Origin: an uncultured Lachnospiraceae bacterium
GTDB lineage: Bacteria; Bacillota; Clostridia; Lachnospirales; Lachnospiraceae
Reading direction: 5' to 3'
Assembly (NCBI GenBank): GCA_934292725.1
Contig: CAKQXY010000029.1
Location: forward strand, 1 to 45,708
Length of the DNA: 45,708 nt
The position numbers and the translations under genes are program-made. Of this stretch, positions 18,349 through 27,464 are shown piece by piece. The notes below the pieces were generated by a model. The model ran no database searches. It was given only the letters and a program-made list of their open reading frames with translations, and was not told the origin of the DNA. The first letter of the stretch is position 1; the number at the start of each line of letters is the position of its first letter.

Positions 18349-20031
18349 ATGAATCTCGATCATGTATTTAAAAAGACATTGGTGCGGCCATTTGCCGGAA
18401 TCCGCAAGAAACCAGAGGTGCCAGAAGGTCTTCTTTGCAAATGCAGCATGTGCAAAAAGGCGATAGTTGCAGAGGATGTCAGAAAAAATTTCTATGTCTG
18501 CCCAAGCTGCAATGGCTATTTTCGTGTCCGTGCACAGGAGCGTATTGTACGAATTGCAGATGAAGGAAGCTTCCTTGAATGGGATCAGGATCTTGTGGGC
18601 AAAAATCCTATGGAGTTTGAAGGGTACGAGGAAAAAATTGCTGCTGCGAGGTTAAAGACACGATTAAAAGAAGCTGTTGTAACAGGACAATGCACAATAG
18701 GCGGTGAGCCGTGTGTGCTTTGCGTGATGGATGGCCGCTTTATGATGGCAAGCATGGGAGAGGCAGTAGGCGAAAAAATTACGCGTGCAGCAGAAGAGGC
18801 AACAAAAAAGAAGCTGCCTATTATCATTTTTACATGTTCTGGCGGCGCAAGAATGCAAGAGGGAATTATATCTCTTATGCAGATGGCAAAGACATCAGCT
18901 GCGCTTAAGCGTCACAGCGATGAAGGACTTTTATATATAAGTGTGCTTACTGACCCAACAACAGGCGGTGTGACGGCAAGCTTTGCTATGGAGGCTGATA
19001 TTATTTTGGCAGAGCCAAAGGCACTTATTGGTTTTGCGGGACCTCGTGTAATAGAGCAGACGACAGGACAGCGCCTCCCGGCAGGCTTTCAGCGAGCAGA
19101 ATTTTTGCTTGAGCATGGCTTTGTGGATCGCATTGTTGAGCGTCATGAGCAAAAGAAAGTGCTGACAGATCTTTTGCATCTTCATAGTGTATCAGCTGAT
19201 TTGAAGGTAGGTTCTTTTGCAGAGAAAACTGAAATTGAAAATGATAAAGCTGCTGAAGAAAATATTCAGAAAAAATATTCGGCATGGGATCGCGTTTGCT
19301 TTTCACGCGATAAAAAGCGCCCTATAGGTTATGATTATATTAATGCACTGATTGATCAGTTTTATGAATTTCATGGTGATCGAATGATGACAGATGATAA
19401 AGCTGTTACGGCAGGAATTGGCTTTTTTAATGGCCAGCCTGTAACGGTGATTGCGCAGGAGAAAAATGAAAATTTTGGCATGTGTTCTCCACAAGGCTAT
19501 CGAAAGGCACTTCGTTTGATGAGGCAGGCTGAAAAGTTTCATCGTCCAATTCTTTGCTTTGTCGATACGCCAGGCGCTGCTTGTGGAATTGAAGCAGAGG
19601 AGCATGGCCAGGGAGAGGCAATCGCAAGAAATCTTTTTGAAATGTCATCTTTAAATACACCAATTCTTTCCATTTTGATTGGAGAGGGCGGAAGCGGCGG
19701 TGCACTCGCGCTTGCAGTAGCAGATGAGGTATGGATGATGGAAAATGCAGTATATTCCATCCTCTCTCCAGAAGGATTTTCAAGTATTCTTTGGAAAGAC
19801 AGCAAGCGTGCAAAGGAGGCTGCTGATAGTATGAAGCTTACAGCTGCCGACTTGAAAAAGGCAGGAATTGTCGAGCGCGTATTTGAGGAGCCGGCACATT
19901 TTTCAAAGGATCAGATGGAAGATGTGGCAGAGGCACTTCGCAGCCAGATTGATCAGTTTTTATCAAAATATGGCAGCATGGACAGCAGAGAGCTGTGCGA
20001 ACACCGCTATCAGAGATTTCGTAAATATTGA
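18349..20031 (+). CDS. accDA: Fused acetyl-CoA carboxyltransferase (AccD-AccA)
   Basis: The 560-residue protein joins both carboxyltransferase subunits, which are two polypeptides (about 300 and 320 residues) in E. coli. Residues 1 to about 285 are AccD, with the zinc ribbon cysteines at 32, 35, 51 and 54 (CSMC and CPSC) and TCSGGARMQEG. Residues about 300-560 are AccA, with YRKALRLMRQAEKF, FVDTPGAACGIEAEE and GEGGSGGALALAVAD. There is no stop or frameshift at the junction. The AccA part lacks most of the usual N-terminal helical region. It moves the carboxyl group from biotin to acetyl-CoA, giving malonyl-CoA for FabD. Confidence 0.92.
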   Translation: MNLDHVFKKTLVRPFAGIRKKPEVPEGLLCKCSMCKKAIVAEDVRKNFYVCPSCNGYFRVRAQERIVRIADEGSFLEWDQDLVGKNPMEFEGYEEKIAAARLKTRLKEAVVTGQCTIGGEPCVLCVMDGRFMMASMGEAVGEKITRAAEEATKKKLPIIIFTCSGGARMQEGIISLMQMAKTSAALKRHSDEGLLYISVLTDPTTGGVTASFAMEADIILAEPKALIGFAGPRVIEQTTGQRLPAGFQRAEFLLEHGFVDRIVERHEQKKVLTDLLHLHSVSADLKVGSFAEKTEIENDKAAEENIQKKYSAWDRVCFSRDKKRPIGYDYINALIDQFYEFHGDRMMTDDKAVTAGIGFFNGQPVTVIAQEKNENFGMCSPQGYRKALRLMRQAEKFHRPILCFVDTPGAACGIEAEEHGQGEAIARNLFEMSSLNTPILSILIGEGGSGGALALAVADEVWMMENAVYSILSPEGFSSILWKDSKRAKEAADSMKLTAADLKKAGIVERVFEEPAHFSKDQMEDVAEALRSQIDQFLSKYGSMDSRELCEHRYQRFRKY

Positions 20032-20050
20032 TTTTGGCAGGGAATAAAAT

Positions 20051-21124
20051 ATGATAAAAATAAAAAATAAAGAGCTGAAAAAGCCGATCTTTCAGGGCGG
20101 TATGGGTGTCGGTGTAAGTCTTTCTGGACTGGCTGGTGCAGTCGCAAAAGCAGGAGGAGCCGGCACGATATCAGCAGCGCAGATTGGATTTTTAGATCCT
20201 GAATTTGACAAAGATCCATTTGAGGCAAATCTTCGCGCAATCAAAAGTGAATTTGAGAAAGCAAGAAAAATCAGTCCAGATGGCATAATCGGTTTTAATA
20301 TTATGGTTGCCATGCAGCATTACGAAGAGTATGTTAGGGCTGCTGTTAAGGCGGGAACAGATTTTCTTGTATGCGGAGCAGGTCTTCCAGTTGATCTTCC
20401 TAAAATTGTTGCAAACGCCATGGAAGAGATGGATCAATCTGTTGAGGCACCAGCACTTGCACCAGTCGTTTCAACTGAAAAATCGGCGCGTGTAATCTTT
20501 CGTTATTGGGAGAAAAAGCATCACTGTGCACCAGATTTTGTGATTATTGAAGGACCGCTTGCTGGTGGTCATCTTGGCTTTGCAAAAGATCAGCTCTCCT
20601 ATTATACCTTTGATGTCTATGAAAAAGAGGTACGTAATATTATTGAAGTCTGCCGTGAGTATGCGGCGCGTTTTAACAAAGAAATCCCAGTCGTTTTGGC
20701 AGGAGGCATCAGCACAAAAGAAGCAGCAGATCATGCTTTTTCGTTAGGTGCAGACGCGATTCAGGCAGCTACTAGATTTGTTACAACATATGAATGTGAT
20801 GCGTCAGATGCTTTTAAAAAGGCTTATCTTGATGCATCAAAGGAAGATATTATTTTGATTGACAGTCCGGTTGGTCTTCCGGGACGAGCTGTCAGAAATA
20901 AATTTAGTGATACAATTATGTCTGGAGGACGCATAGCGCCAGTGCGCTGCAGAGGTTGTCTGAAAAATTGCCGTCCAGATAAGATTCCATATTGTATTAC
21001 AGATGCGCTGATTACATCAGTCACGGGAGATGCAAAAAATGGTCTTGTTTTCTGCGGAGCAGATGCATGGAGATGTGATCATCTTGAATATGCAGAAGAT
21101 GTAATAGAATCTTTACTTTCATGA
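20051..21124 (+). CDS. FabK-like / nitronate monooxygenase-family flavoprotein
   Basis: The 357-residue TIM-barrel protein begins PIFQGGMGVGVSLSGLAGAVAKAGGAG and contains GPLAGGHLGF and PVVLAGGISTKEAADHAFSLGADA, the FMN-binding features shared by nitronate monooxygenases and FabK. Unlike the FabK encoded upstream it has a Cys-rich C-terminus (CRGCLKNC, then two further Cys in the last 30 residues), which suggests a metal or Fe-S site. It lies 19 bases after accDA and is probably in the same transcript. A second enoyl reductase or a detoxifying nitronate oxidase are both possible; the sequence does not choose. Confidence 0.8.
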   Translation: MIKIKNKELKKPIFQGGMGVGVSLSGLAGAVAKAGGAGTISAAQIGFLDPEFDKDPFEANLRAIKSEFEKARKISPDGIIGFNIMVAMQHYEEYVRAAVKAGTDFLVCGAGLPVDLPKIVANAMEEMDQSVEAPALAPVVSTEKSARVIFRYWEKKHHCAPDFVIIEGPLAGGHLGFAKDQLSYYTFDVYEKEVRNIIEVCREYAARFNKEIPVVLAGGISTKEAADHAFSLGADAIQAATRFVTTYECDASDAFKKAYLDASKEDIILIDSPVGLPGRAVRNKFSDTIMSGGRIAPVRCRGCLKNCRPDKIPYCITDALITSVTGDAKNGLVFCGADAWRCDHLEYAEDVIESLLS

Positions 21125-21136
21125 TTAAAAAAAATG

Positions 21137-21145
21137 TGCTATACT
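21137..21145 (+). promoter_or_regulatory. Extended -10 promoter before a TetR gene
   Basis: TGCTATACT is an extended -10 element about 50 bases before the GTG start at 21198. The -35 region, 17 bp upstream, is a weak TTTCAT that overlaps the end of the preceding gene. Confidence 0.45.
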
Positions 21146-21197
21146 GAAATAAAAATAGGGTGAACAGAGGGAATACTTATTTTGGAGGTATAGTATA

Positions 21198-21779
21198 GTG
21201 GTCAATTTATTTTCTAGAGAACATAATAAACGAACACGGTTTACCCGGATGTGTATCGGGGAAGCCGTGTTCGTTTTGATGGATAAAAAAGAATATGAGA
21301 AAATTAAAATCTCAGATATTGTAAAGACAGCTGGCGTATCAAGAATGACATTTTATCATTATTATGAGACAAAGGAAGACGCGCTGTCTGATTATTTTCA
21401 CGAGATAGTTGCTGGATATATACGTGAGTGCAGAACAGAAAAGATAGGACGCTTTCATGATAGAAGCAGCATCGTTCATGCATTGAAATATTTTGATCAG
21501 TATGAGATGTTTATTGGAAAGCTGGTAGATGCAAAACTGCAGTATATTCTATGGGATGCGATGAATGATTACATGAGCAAGCGAATTATGCCAAAGTATA
21601 AAATTCCAGAGTATGAGCTTTATTTTTATGGCGGTGCATTGCTAAATGTCTTTTTAAAGTGGCAGAAGGATCAAAAAAAGGAGTCCGCAGAACAAATTGC
21701 AGACTCCATTATAAAAAGTATGGGATTACCAGTCACTTCCCATCCTGCTAAATGCGAGGATGACGGAATCAATGCCTAG
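21198..21779 (+). CDS. TetR/AcrR-family regulator
   Basis: The 193-residue protein has a TetR DNA-binding domain at residues about 14-60 (KIKISDIVKTAGVSRMTFYHYYETKEDAL). The C-terminal half resembles the TetR_C regions of DhaS-like regulators, with LYFYGGALLNVFLKW. The GTG at 21198 is used: GGAGG lies 9 bases before it, and later starts would cut helix 1. A 12-bp inverted repeat sits within codons 11-27. The 3' end overlaps the convergent DUF308 gene by 54 bases. The target is unknown; the gene follows the fatty acid operon but seems to have its own promoter. Confidence 0.85.
   Translation: MVNLFSREHNKRTRFTRMCIGEAVFVLMDKKEYEKIKISDIVKTAGVSRMTFYHYYETKEDALSDYFHEIVAGYIRECRTEKIGRFHDRSSIVHALKYFDQYEMFIGKLVDAKLQYILWDAMNDYMSKRIMPKYKIPEYELYFYGGALLNVFLKWQKDQKKESAEQIADSIIKSMGLPVTSHPAKCEDDGINA
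21228..21276 (+). other. Long hairpin inside the start of a TetR gene
   Basis: AAACGAACACGG (21228-21239) and CCGTGTTCGTTT (21265-21276) are a perfect 12-bp inverted repeat. Between them CCCG and CGGG form a nested stem. It lies 30 bases inside the coding sequence, so the mRNA would fold just after the start codon. It could be an internal operator or a translation-slowing structure; neither is shown. Confidence 0.6.
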
Positions 21780-22268
21780 TAAAATTAAATCAATTCCGAT
21801 TAGATAGCTCAATGATATGAGTGCAGCAACAGGGCGAATCAGCATGAAAATGCCAAGACAAAGACCAATGATGTTTGCAATCATTATAAAGTAATAGTGC
21901 CATTTTACTGTCCAAATGCGTATCATTGGCAGTTGTGACAGTCGTGAAATGCAGTGGGCGATAAACCACATAGGGAAGAAAAGTGAAAAAGCCCATTTCA
22001 CGGCACCAGGATATACAAGAAGCATCAGACCTGCAAGAACGCTTAAGCATCCGGAGACAAGGGAAATAGTTGGCGCAAAGCCGATATGTTCCTCTGTGCG
22101 GACATAAAATATAATGTCAAGGATTCCGATGCAAAGAGCAATAAGTCCAAAGAACATAACAAAGCCGGATAACATACTGTCTGGACGAAGAAAAGAGAAA
22201 ATTCCAAGAATAATCAGAAGGATTCCTTCGATCAGCTCAATCCAGCCGAAACGGGAACGATTTCTCAT
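21726..22268 (-). CDS. HdeD/DUF308-family membrane protein
   Basis: The 180-residue protein has about six hydrophobic helices in three pairs (WIELIEGILLIILGIFSFL, then the FGLIALCIGILDIIFY pair), the pattern of DUF308/HdeD proteins. The start codon overlaps the ftsH stop as ATGA, so it is translated by coupling; GGAGGTG is inside the end of ftsH. Biochemical role is unknown. Its end overlaps the convergent TetR gene by 54 bases. Confidence 0.82.
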   Translation of the reverse strand: MRNRSRFGWIELIEGILLIILGIFSFLRPDSMLSGFVMFFGLIALCIGILDIIFYVRTEEHIGFAPTISLVSGCLSVLAGLMLLVYPGAVKWAFSLFFPMWFIAHCISRLSQLPMIRIWTVKWHYYFIMIANIIGLCLGIFMLIRPVAALISLSYLIGIDLILLGIDSVILAFSRMGSDW

Positions 22269-24109
22269 TTTAATTCACCTCCTGAAGCAGTATTTGAATC
22301 TCTATTTAAAATTTCCATAAATTCTTCTCCTGTAATCGTTTCTTTTTCATACAGATAATTTGATAATTCATCCAATTTGTCGCGATTATCAAGAAGAAGC
22401 TTCTTTGCTTTTTGATGCTGTTTCTTAACAAGCTCAGTTACTTGACGGTCAATTTCCTTTTGTGTATCAGCAGAGCATGCAAGGGAAGCGTCACCGCCAA
22501 GATATTGATTTGTTACAGTCTCAAGGGCAACCATGTCAAATTCATCGCTCATACCATATCGTGTAATCATGGCGCGTGCAAGCTTTGTTGCCTGCTCAAT
22601 ATCATTAGAAGCACCAGTAGTGATTTGATTGAAAACTACTTCCTCAGCGGCACGTCCGCCTGTAAAGGTTGCAATTTTATTTTCAATTTCTTCTTTTGTC
22701 ATCAAATATTTGTCACCCTGCTCAACTTGCATAGTGTAGCCAAGAGCACCAGAGGTACGTGGGATGATCGTGATTTTTTGAACTGGTGCAGAGTGAGACT
22801 GCAGTGCAGCCACAAGTGCATGACCGATTTCATGGTAAGCAACTACCTTTTTCTCTTGATCAGAAAGAACGGCATTTTTCTTTTGATAACCAGCAATAAC
22901 AACCTCAACACTTTCCTCAAGGTCAGCTTCATGGACAATAGTTCGTCCCTGACGTACAGCGCGAAGAGCAGCTTCATTTACGATATTGGCAAGCTCAGCA
23001 CCGGAAGCACCTGATGCCATTCTTGCAATTGTATGAAAGTCAACATCATCTGCTGGCTTGATTTTCTTTGCATGAACCTTAAGGATTGCTTCACGTCCCT
23101 TTAAATCGGGAAGCTCTACAGGAACACGGCGGTCAAAACGTCCAGGACGTGTCAGAGCCGGGTCAAGAGATTCAGGGCGGTTTGTGGCAGCCAGAATGAT
23201 AACACCATTATTTCCTTCAAAACCATCCATCTCTGTCAGCAGCTGATTCAATGTCTGCTCGCGTTCATCATTTCCGCCTACTTGACCATCACGCTTTTTA
23301 CCAATAGCATCAATCTCATCAATAAAGACGATACAAGGCGCTTTTTCCTTTGCCTGTTTAAAAAGATCGCGGACTTTAGAAGCACCCATACCAACGAACA
23401 TTTCAACAAATTCCGAACCAGAAATTGAGAAGAAAGGAACACCAGATTCACCGGCAACAGCCTTTGCAAGCATTGTTTTACCAGTTCCAGGAGGGCCTAC
23501 AAGCAAAAGACCTTTAGGCATAGAGGCACCGGCATCAGTATATTTCTTTGGATTGTGAAGATAATCAACAATCTCAGCAAGATTTTCCTTTGCCTCATCT
23601 TCACCGGCAACATCATCAAAATGGATGCCTTCAGTAGACTGAACATAAACTCTGGCGTTGCTCTTTCCCATGCCAAATGCCATGGAATTTTTTCCGCCAG
23701 CCTGTTCTAAAAGCTTTTTTCCAAGGTATTGTCCAAGAACAACGAAGATAACCATCGGAAGAATAAAGGTTAATAGAAAGCTCATAATAGGTGACATTGT
23801 CTGCTCGATGTCTTTTGAGAAGGTTGCACCAGACTGATAAAGTCGTTCTGTAAGATTTGGATCATCCATGACACCTGTTTTGTATATGTTGTCATTATTT
23901 TTATCAGTAAAGATGATCTGAGAATCCTCAACTTCAACGCGTCCGATATTTTTCTTTTCAGTCATACTCATAAATGTTCCGTAGTCAACCTCAGTCACCT
24001 GACGCGATAATAAAAGCGGGGAGATGAAGAAGTTGAATGCGGCAAGTACAAGCAGGACAATCACGTAATAATAAATCAATGGTTTCTTTGGTGATTTGAC
24101 CTCTTTCAT
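22265..24109 (-). CDS. ftsH: ATP-dependent zinc metalloprotease FtsH
   Basis: The 614-residue membrane protease degrades damaged or short-lived membrane and cytosolic proteins. A transmembrane helix (residues about 10-34) and a second one near 105-125 flank an extracytoplasmic domain. The AAA module follows with Walker A GPPGTGKTML, Walker B IVFIDEIDAIG and the SRH segment ATNRPESLDPALTRPGRFDR. The zinc site is HEIGH (HExxH), with a third ligand in the NDIEQATKLA segment. It lies 15 bases after the coiled-coil gene 24125-24544 and overlaps the DUF308 gene. It is not beside tilS/hpt as in Bacillus, so it may be an additional FtsH paralogue. Confidence 0.94.
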   Translation of the reverse strand: MKEVKSPKKPLIYYYVIVLLVLAAFNFFISPLLLSRQVTEVDYGTFMSMTEKKNIGRVEVEDSQIIFTDKNNDNIYKTGVMDDPNLTERLYQSGATFSKDIEQTMSPIMSFLLTFILPMVIFVVLGQYLGKKLLEQAGGKNSMAFGMGKSNARVYVQSTEGIHFDDVAGEDEAKENLAEIVDYLHNPKKYTDAGASMPKGLLLVGPPGTGKTMLAKAVAGESGVPFFSISGSEFVEMFVGMGASKVRDLFKQAKEKAPCIVFIDEIDAIGKKRDGQVGGNDEREQTLNQLLTEMDGFEGNNGVIILAATNRPESLDPALTRPGRFDRRVPVELPDLKGREAILKVHAKKIKPADDVDFHTIARMASGASGAELANIVNEAALRAVRQGRTIVHEADLEESVEVVIAGYQKKNAVLSDQEKKVVAYHEIGHALVAALQSHSAPVQKITIIPRTSGALGYTMQVEQGDKYLMTKEEIENKIATFTGGRAAEEVVFNQITTGASNDIEQATKLARAMITRYGMSDEFDMVALETVTNQYLGGDASLACSADTQKEIDRQVTELVKKQHQKAKKLLLDNRDKLDELSNYLYEKETITGEEFMEILNRDSNTASGGELK

Positions 24110-24124
24110 GATAGTACCCCTTTC

Positions 24125-24544
24125 TTAGTTTTCAGCCAGATTATTTTGCTGGAGTTCAATTTTGCTGGCCTCTTTCTGCTCCTGAATGGCCTTTAAGGAG
24201 AGAAGCAGCGCGCGGTCAGCAGCGAGAATTGCAAAATCAAGCGCGTATTCCGCAAGCAGCGCAGTGTTTTCAGCATTTTCATTCCACGTAGCTTCGGGGT
24301 CGCTCTCGGCGGCATTGTGCATTCGTTCCTGGACGTCATTGTACATGGAAATCAGTGCCTGAATTTTGGGTACTTTACATTCATTTAGACGATAGCGGAT
24401 TGCATCCTGCTCCAGATTATATTCTTCTGTCAGAGCATTTAATTCACCCATCAGTGCGGTGATATCTTCGTGTTCACCATCGTCAATTCGTTCATGGAGA
24501 TGACGGAGTTTCTCGTCAAGTTCAATCATTTTTGCAGCAAACAT
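24125..24544 (-). CDS. Small helical protein of unknown function in the ftsH operon
   Basis: The 139-residue product is charged and almost entirely helical. It has a heptad-like N-terminus (MIELDEKLRHLHERIDDGE) and an Ala/Leu-rich C-terminal helix (YALDFAILAADRALLLSLKA). No known domain is recognised. AAAGGAGG precedes the ATG at 24544 and a promoter is just upstream. It is 15 bases from ftsH in the same direction, which suggests a link to FtsH function or only shared transcription. Confidence 0.7.
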   Translation of the reverse strand: MFAAKMIELDEKLRHLHERIDDGEHEDITALMGELNALTEEYNLEQDAIRYRLNECKVPKIQALISMYNDVQERMHNAAESDPEATWNENAENTALLAEYALDFAILAADRALLLSLKAIQEQKEASKIELQQNNLAEN

Positions 24545-24575
24545 AGCATCGTGCCTCCTTTTCTTTGCTACTTTT

Positions 24576-24604
24576 ATTATAGAAAGAAAGGCACGTCAAA
24601 ACAA
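24576..24604 (-). promoter_or_regulatory. Promoter of the ftsH operon
   Basis: On the reverse strand TTGTTT (24604-24599) and TATAAT (24581-24576) are 17 bp apart, about 32 bases before the first start codon. Confidence 0.6.
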
Positions 24605-24659
24605 TAGTCACAATTTGGATTGTGTATGGACAGAATTTAAAAAGTGTAAAAAGAATTTA

Positions 24660-25199
24660 TTAATGTATTTTATTTGTAAAGAATTGTGCCAGATTACGTA
24701 CGATTTCGTCCATGTGAGCAGAATCATCCTTAGACCAAGTGCGGACAAGACCTAGAAAAGCCAGACTGTGATAGCGAAGAAGAAGCTTTCTTTGTGATGC
24801 TGTCAGGCTGTCTGAAACAAGAGAGGAAGAAGCAGATTCGTTAGTCAGCTGATCGAAAAAAGAATAAAATTGTTCAAGTAAAAGTGGCTCAAGCTCACTT
24901 TGATAGCTGGTAGAAATGGTGCGCTGAATCAGTGGGCGGGCATTAAGTGCAATGCTTAACAGGTAACGAATTTTATCTTCAAGCGTAGGCTGAGCAAGAC
25001 AATTTTTCAAAAGTTCCTTAGAGTCCTGCTCCATCATATAGCAGATAAGATCCGGAATATCCTGAAAATGATAGTAAAAGGTTTGGCGTGTGATGCCGCA
25101 CTCCTCAACGATATCCTTAACTGTCAGTTTTTTAGTGCCTTTTCTTGTTAAAATAGATGATGCAGAACGGCAAATCGCCGCTTTCATATCAATTGGCAT
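24660..25199 (-). CDS. TetR/AcrR-family regulator
   Basis: The 179-residue protein has a TetR domain at residues about 8-55 (KKLTVKDIVEECGITRQTFYYHFQDIPDL). The C-terminal half is of the kind seen in DhaS-type TetR proteins. The ATG at 25199 is used because AGGAGGTTAT ends just before it; the open frame extends further upstream but across the divergent promoter region. It is divergent from the glycosidase gene at 25341, which it may control. Confidence 0.86.
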   Translation of the reverse strand: MPIDMKAAICRSASSILTRKGTKKLTVKDIVEECGITRQTFYYHFQDIPDLICYMMEQDSKELLKNCLAQPTLEDKIRYLLSIALNARPLIQRTISTSYQSELEPLLLEQFYSFFDQLTNESASSSLVSDSLTASQRKLLLRYHSLAFLGLVRTWSKDDSAHMDEIVRNLAQFFTNKIH

Positions 25200-25340
25200 A
25201 ATAACCTCCTTGGTAAATGACGGTTTAATAGAATGAGCAAATTTGTAGTATTTTTTTCCTGTTTCTGCTATTATAAGGGAGAAAAGAGGACGTTTGCAAG
25301 AAGAAAAATGAAGTATAAAAAAAGAAAAGGAGAAAAGAAA

Positions 25341-27342
25341 ATGGAAACAAAAAAAGAAAGCAGTTATTGGCTTTGGTATCCGGGTGATTTTGAAATTTAT
25401 CATGCCCTTTTGCAGAATTTTGATCGTATTGAGCGTGGTTTTGAGTGGCCAGCGTTTTGGTATCAGGATGATTGCCGCAAACAGGTACGCTTTGTACGAA
25501 ACTATCATCTTGAAAGTGAAACAACTTTTACCGTATTCACTGATGCAAAGGGCTATGTGGCAATAAACGGCAAAAAGCATCCGTTTCGAACAGAACTTAT
25601 CTGTGGCCCGGGCAATGTAAAAATTGAAATTTATGCGGGAAAGATAACCGGTGTACCATCTGTCTATATTGAAGGAGAACAGATTGTTTCAGACAAGGAT
25701 TGGATGGTGGATGATTTGACTTCGCTGGTTGTTCCAGTGGGATATTCTTCTTATTATGAAAGAAGAAATCAAAATCCTTCTGTCTGGGAGTATACGTCAA
25801 AAAATTGTAGAGCCACAGACAATTATCGAAAAAGAAAACGGCACTCTCTATGATTTTGGAAGAGAGCTGACAGCGGTTGTACTGCCAGTCTATCCAAACA
25901 GATTCCATCCGTATCTGCTTGCCTATGGCGAGTCTGAGACAGAGGCACTTGATTATGAAAATTGCTATTACAGCGAGAAAATCGAGTCTGAAAATCAGTC
26001 AATTCCAAAGCACGCCTTTCGCTATCTGTTCCTTGTAAATGTTAAGGCAGCTGACGTACAGTTGACAGCACGTCATGAATTTGTGGATATACCAGTGCAT
26101 GCATCATTCTCGTGTGAGGATGAACAGCTCAACCGTATCTGGCAGGTTTGCTGTGAGACGTATCGTCTTTGCAGTGGAATTTTCTTCTTAGACGGTGTGA
26201 AGCGTGACCGCTGGATCTGGTCGGGAGATGCCTATCAGAGCTATCTGATCAATCCATACCTGTTTTTTGACAATGAGATCACAAAGCGTACGATCTGGGG
26301 ACTGCGCGGCAACGATCCTGTGCGCCAGCAGATCAATACAATTTTGGATTACTCTATGTATTGGATTATGAGCATTGAAAATTATTATAAAATCAGTGGA
26401 GATGAAGAATTTGTTCGCATGATCTGGCCAAAGATGGTAACCATGATGGAATTTTTAGACAGCCAATTGGATGAGCATGGATTTATACTTGGTCGTCAGG
26501 GTGACTGGATATTTATCGACTGGTCTGAGATGGACAAGGAAGGTGCGCTCTGCGCAGAACAGATGCTTCTTGTGATGTGTTATCGCACAATGGCAACGGT
26601 TCAGAAGTTAATAGAGGGAGCGAATACATCAGACAAGAAAAACAAGCCTGATTATGAACAGAAGGAAAAATTACTGAGGGAACAGATTGAAAAATTCTTC
26701 TGGGATGAAGAAAAGAAAGCATATATTGACAGTTTTTCTTCAGGAAAACGCCATGTGACACGTCATGCCAATTTGTTTGCGATTCTGTTTGATATTGCAG
26801 ATGAGGCGCGCTGTGCGCAGATTTACGACTCGGTTATTGCAAACGATGCGGTTACACAAATCACAACACCATATTTTAAGTTTTATGAGCTGGAGGCACT
26901 TTGTAAGCTAGGCAAAAAAGCAGAGGTACTGCAGCGCATGAAATCCTATTGGGGTGCAATTCTTGATGAAGGCGCTGCAACCATCTGGGAGACTTATGAT
27001 CCAAATGAGACAGGCAAAGAGAAATATGCGATGTATGATGATCCATATGGAAAAAGCCTTTGTCATGCATGGGGTGCCAGCCCAATCTATCTGCTTGGCA
27101 GATATTTTCTAGGTGTGGAATCAACCGATACCGGCTATAAAACATTTCGTGTAAGTCCAGATACTAAGCTGCTTGGAACATTTGACTGCGTCGTTCCAGT
27201 GGCGCAGGGAGCGGTTCATCTTTGCTTTGATGGACAAACACTTTCAGTTAGCGCAGATTGTGACGGTGGTATACTTATTTATGGAGGCGAGGAGTATAAG
27301 CTTATTGCTGGAGAGACTGTAAAAGTAGGAAAGAATAATTAA
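25341..27342 (+). pseudogene. GH78-like alpha-L-rhamnosidase homologue, split by a frameshift at an A6 tract
   Basis: Bases 25341-25853 encode an N-terminal beta-sandwich region and the following frame runs to 27342 with the (alpha/alpha)6 catalytic half. The first frame ends in non-conserved residues after PSVWEYTSK; the second continues with KIVEPQTIIEKENGTLYDFGRE, the linker expected in GH78-like enzymes. The two frames meet at AAAAAA (25799-25804): one A fewer restores a single protein of about 666 residues. The catalytic region is visible as DGVKRDRWIWSGDAYQSY and GDWIFIDWSE. AAAGGAG is 8 bases before the ATG at 25341. It probably acts on rhamnose-containing or related glycosides. Whether the break is a real mutation, slippage or a sequencing error cannot be told from the sequence. 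Confidence 0.8.
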
Positions 27343-27387
27343 AAATGGTTTATTTGAGCAAAGCAAAATTAAAGTAAGTAAAGAATT

Positions 27388-27442
27388 ATCCGTATGTGTT
27401 CATAAAAAGATTGATTTTTTGAACATATACGGATATACTATT
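27388..27442 (+). terminator. Inverted repeat after the glycosidase gene, probable terminator
   Basis: ATCCGTATGTGTTCA (27388-27402) pairs with TGAACATATACGGAT (27420-27434) over 15 bp with one wobble, followed by ATACTATTTTT. It lies 22 bp before the next gene's ribosome site (AAAGGAG), so it could also serve as an operator for the HTH protein encoded next. Confidence 0.55.
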
Positions 27443-27464
27443 TTTAAGGGAAAGGAGACCGCAA

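Noticed and set aside
22412..23014. 200-residue forward frame inside ftsH
   Set aside because: Antisense shadow of a well-conserved gene, with Cys/Leu-rich random composition.
25200..25580. Long N-terminal extension of the TetR protein at 24660-25199
   Set aside because: It overlaps the divergent glycosidase gene, and AGGAGG sits right before the ATG at 25199.
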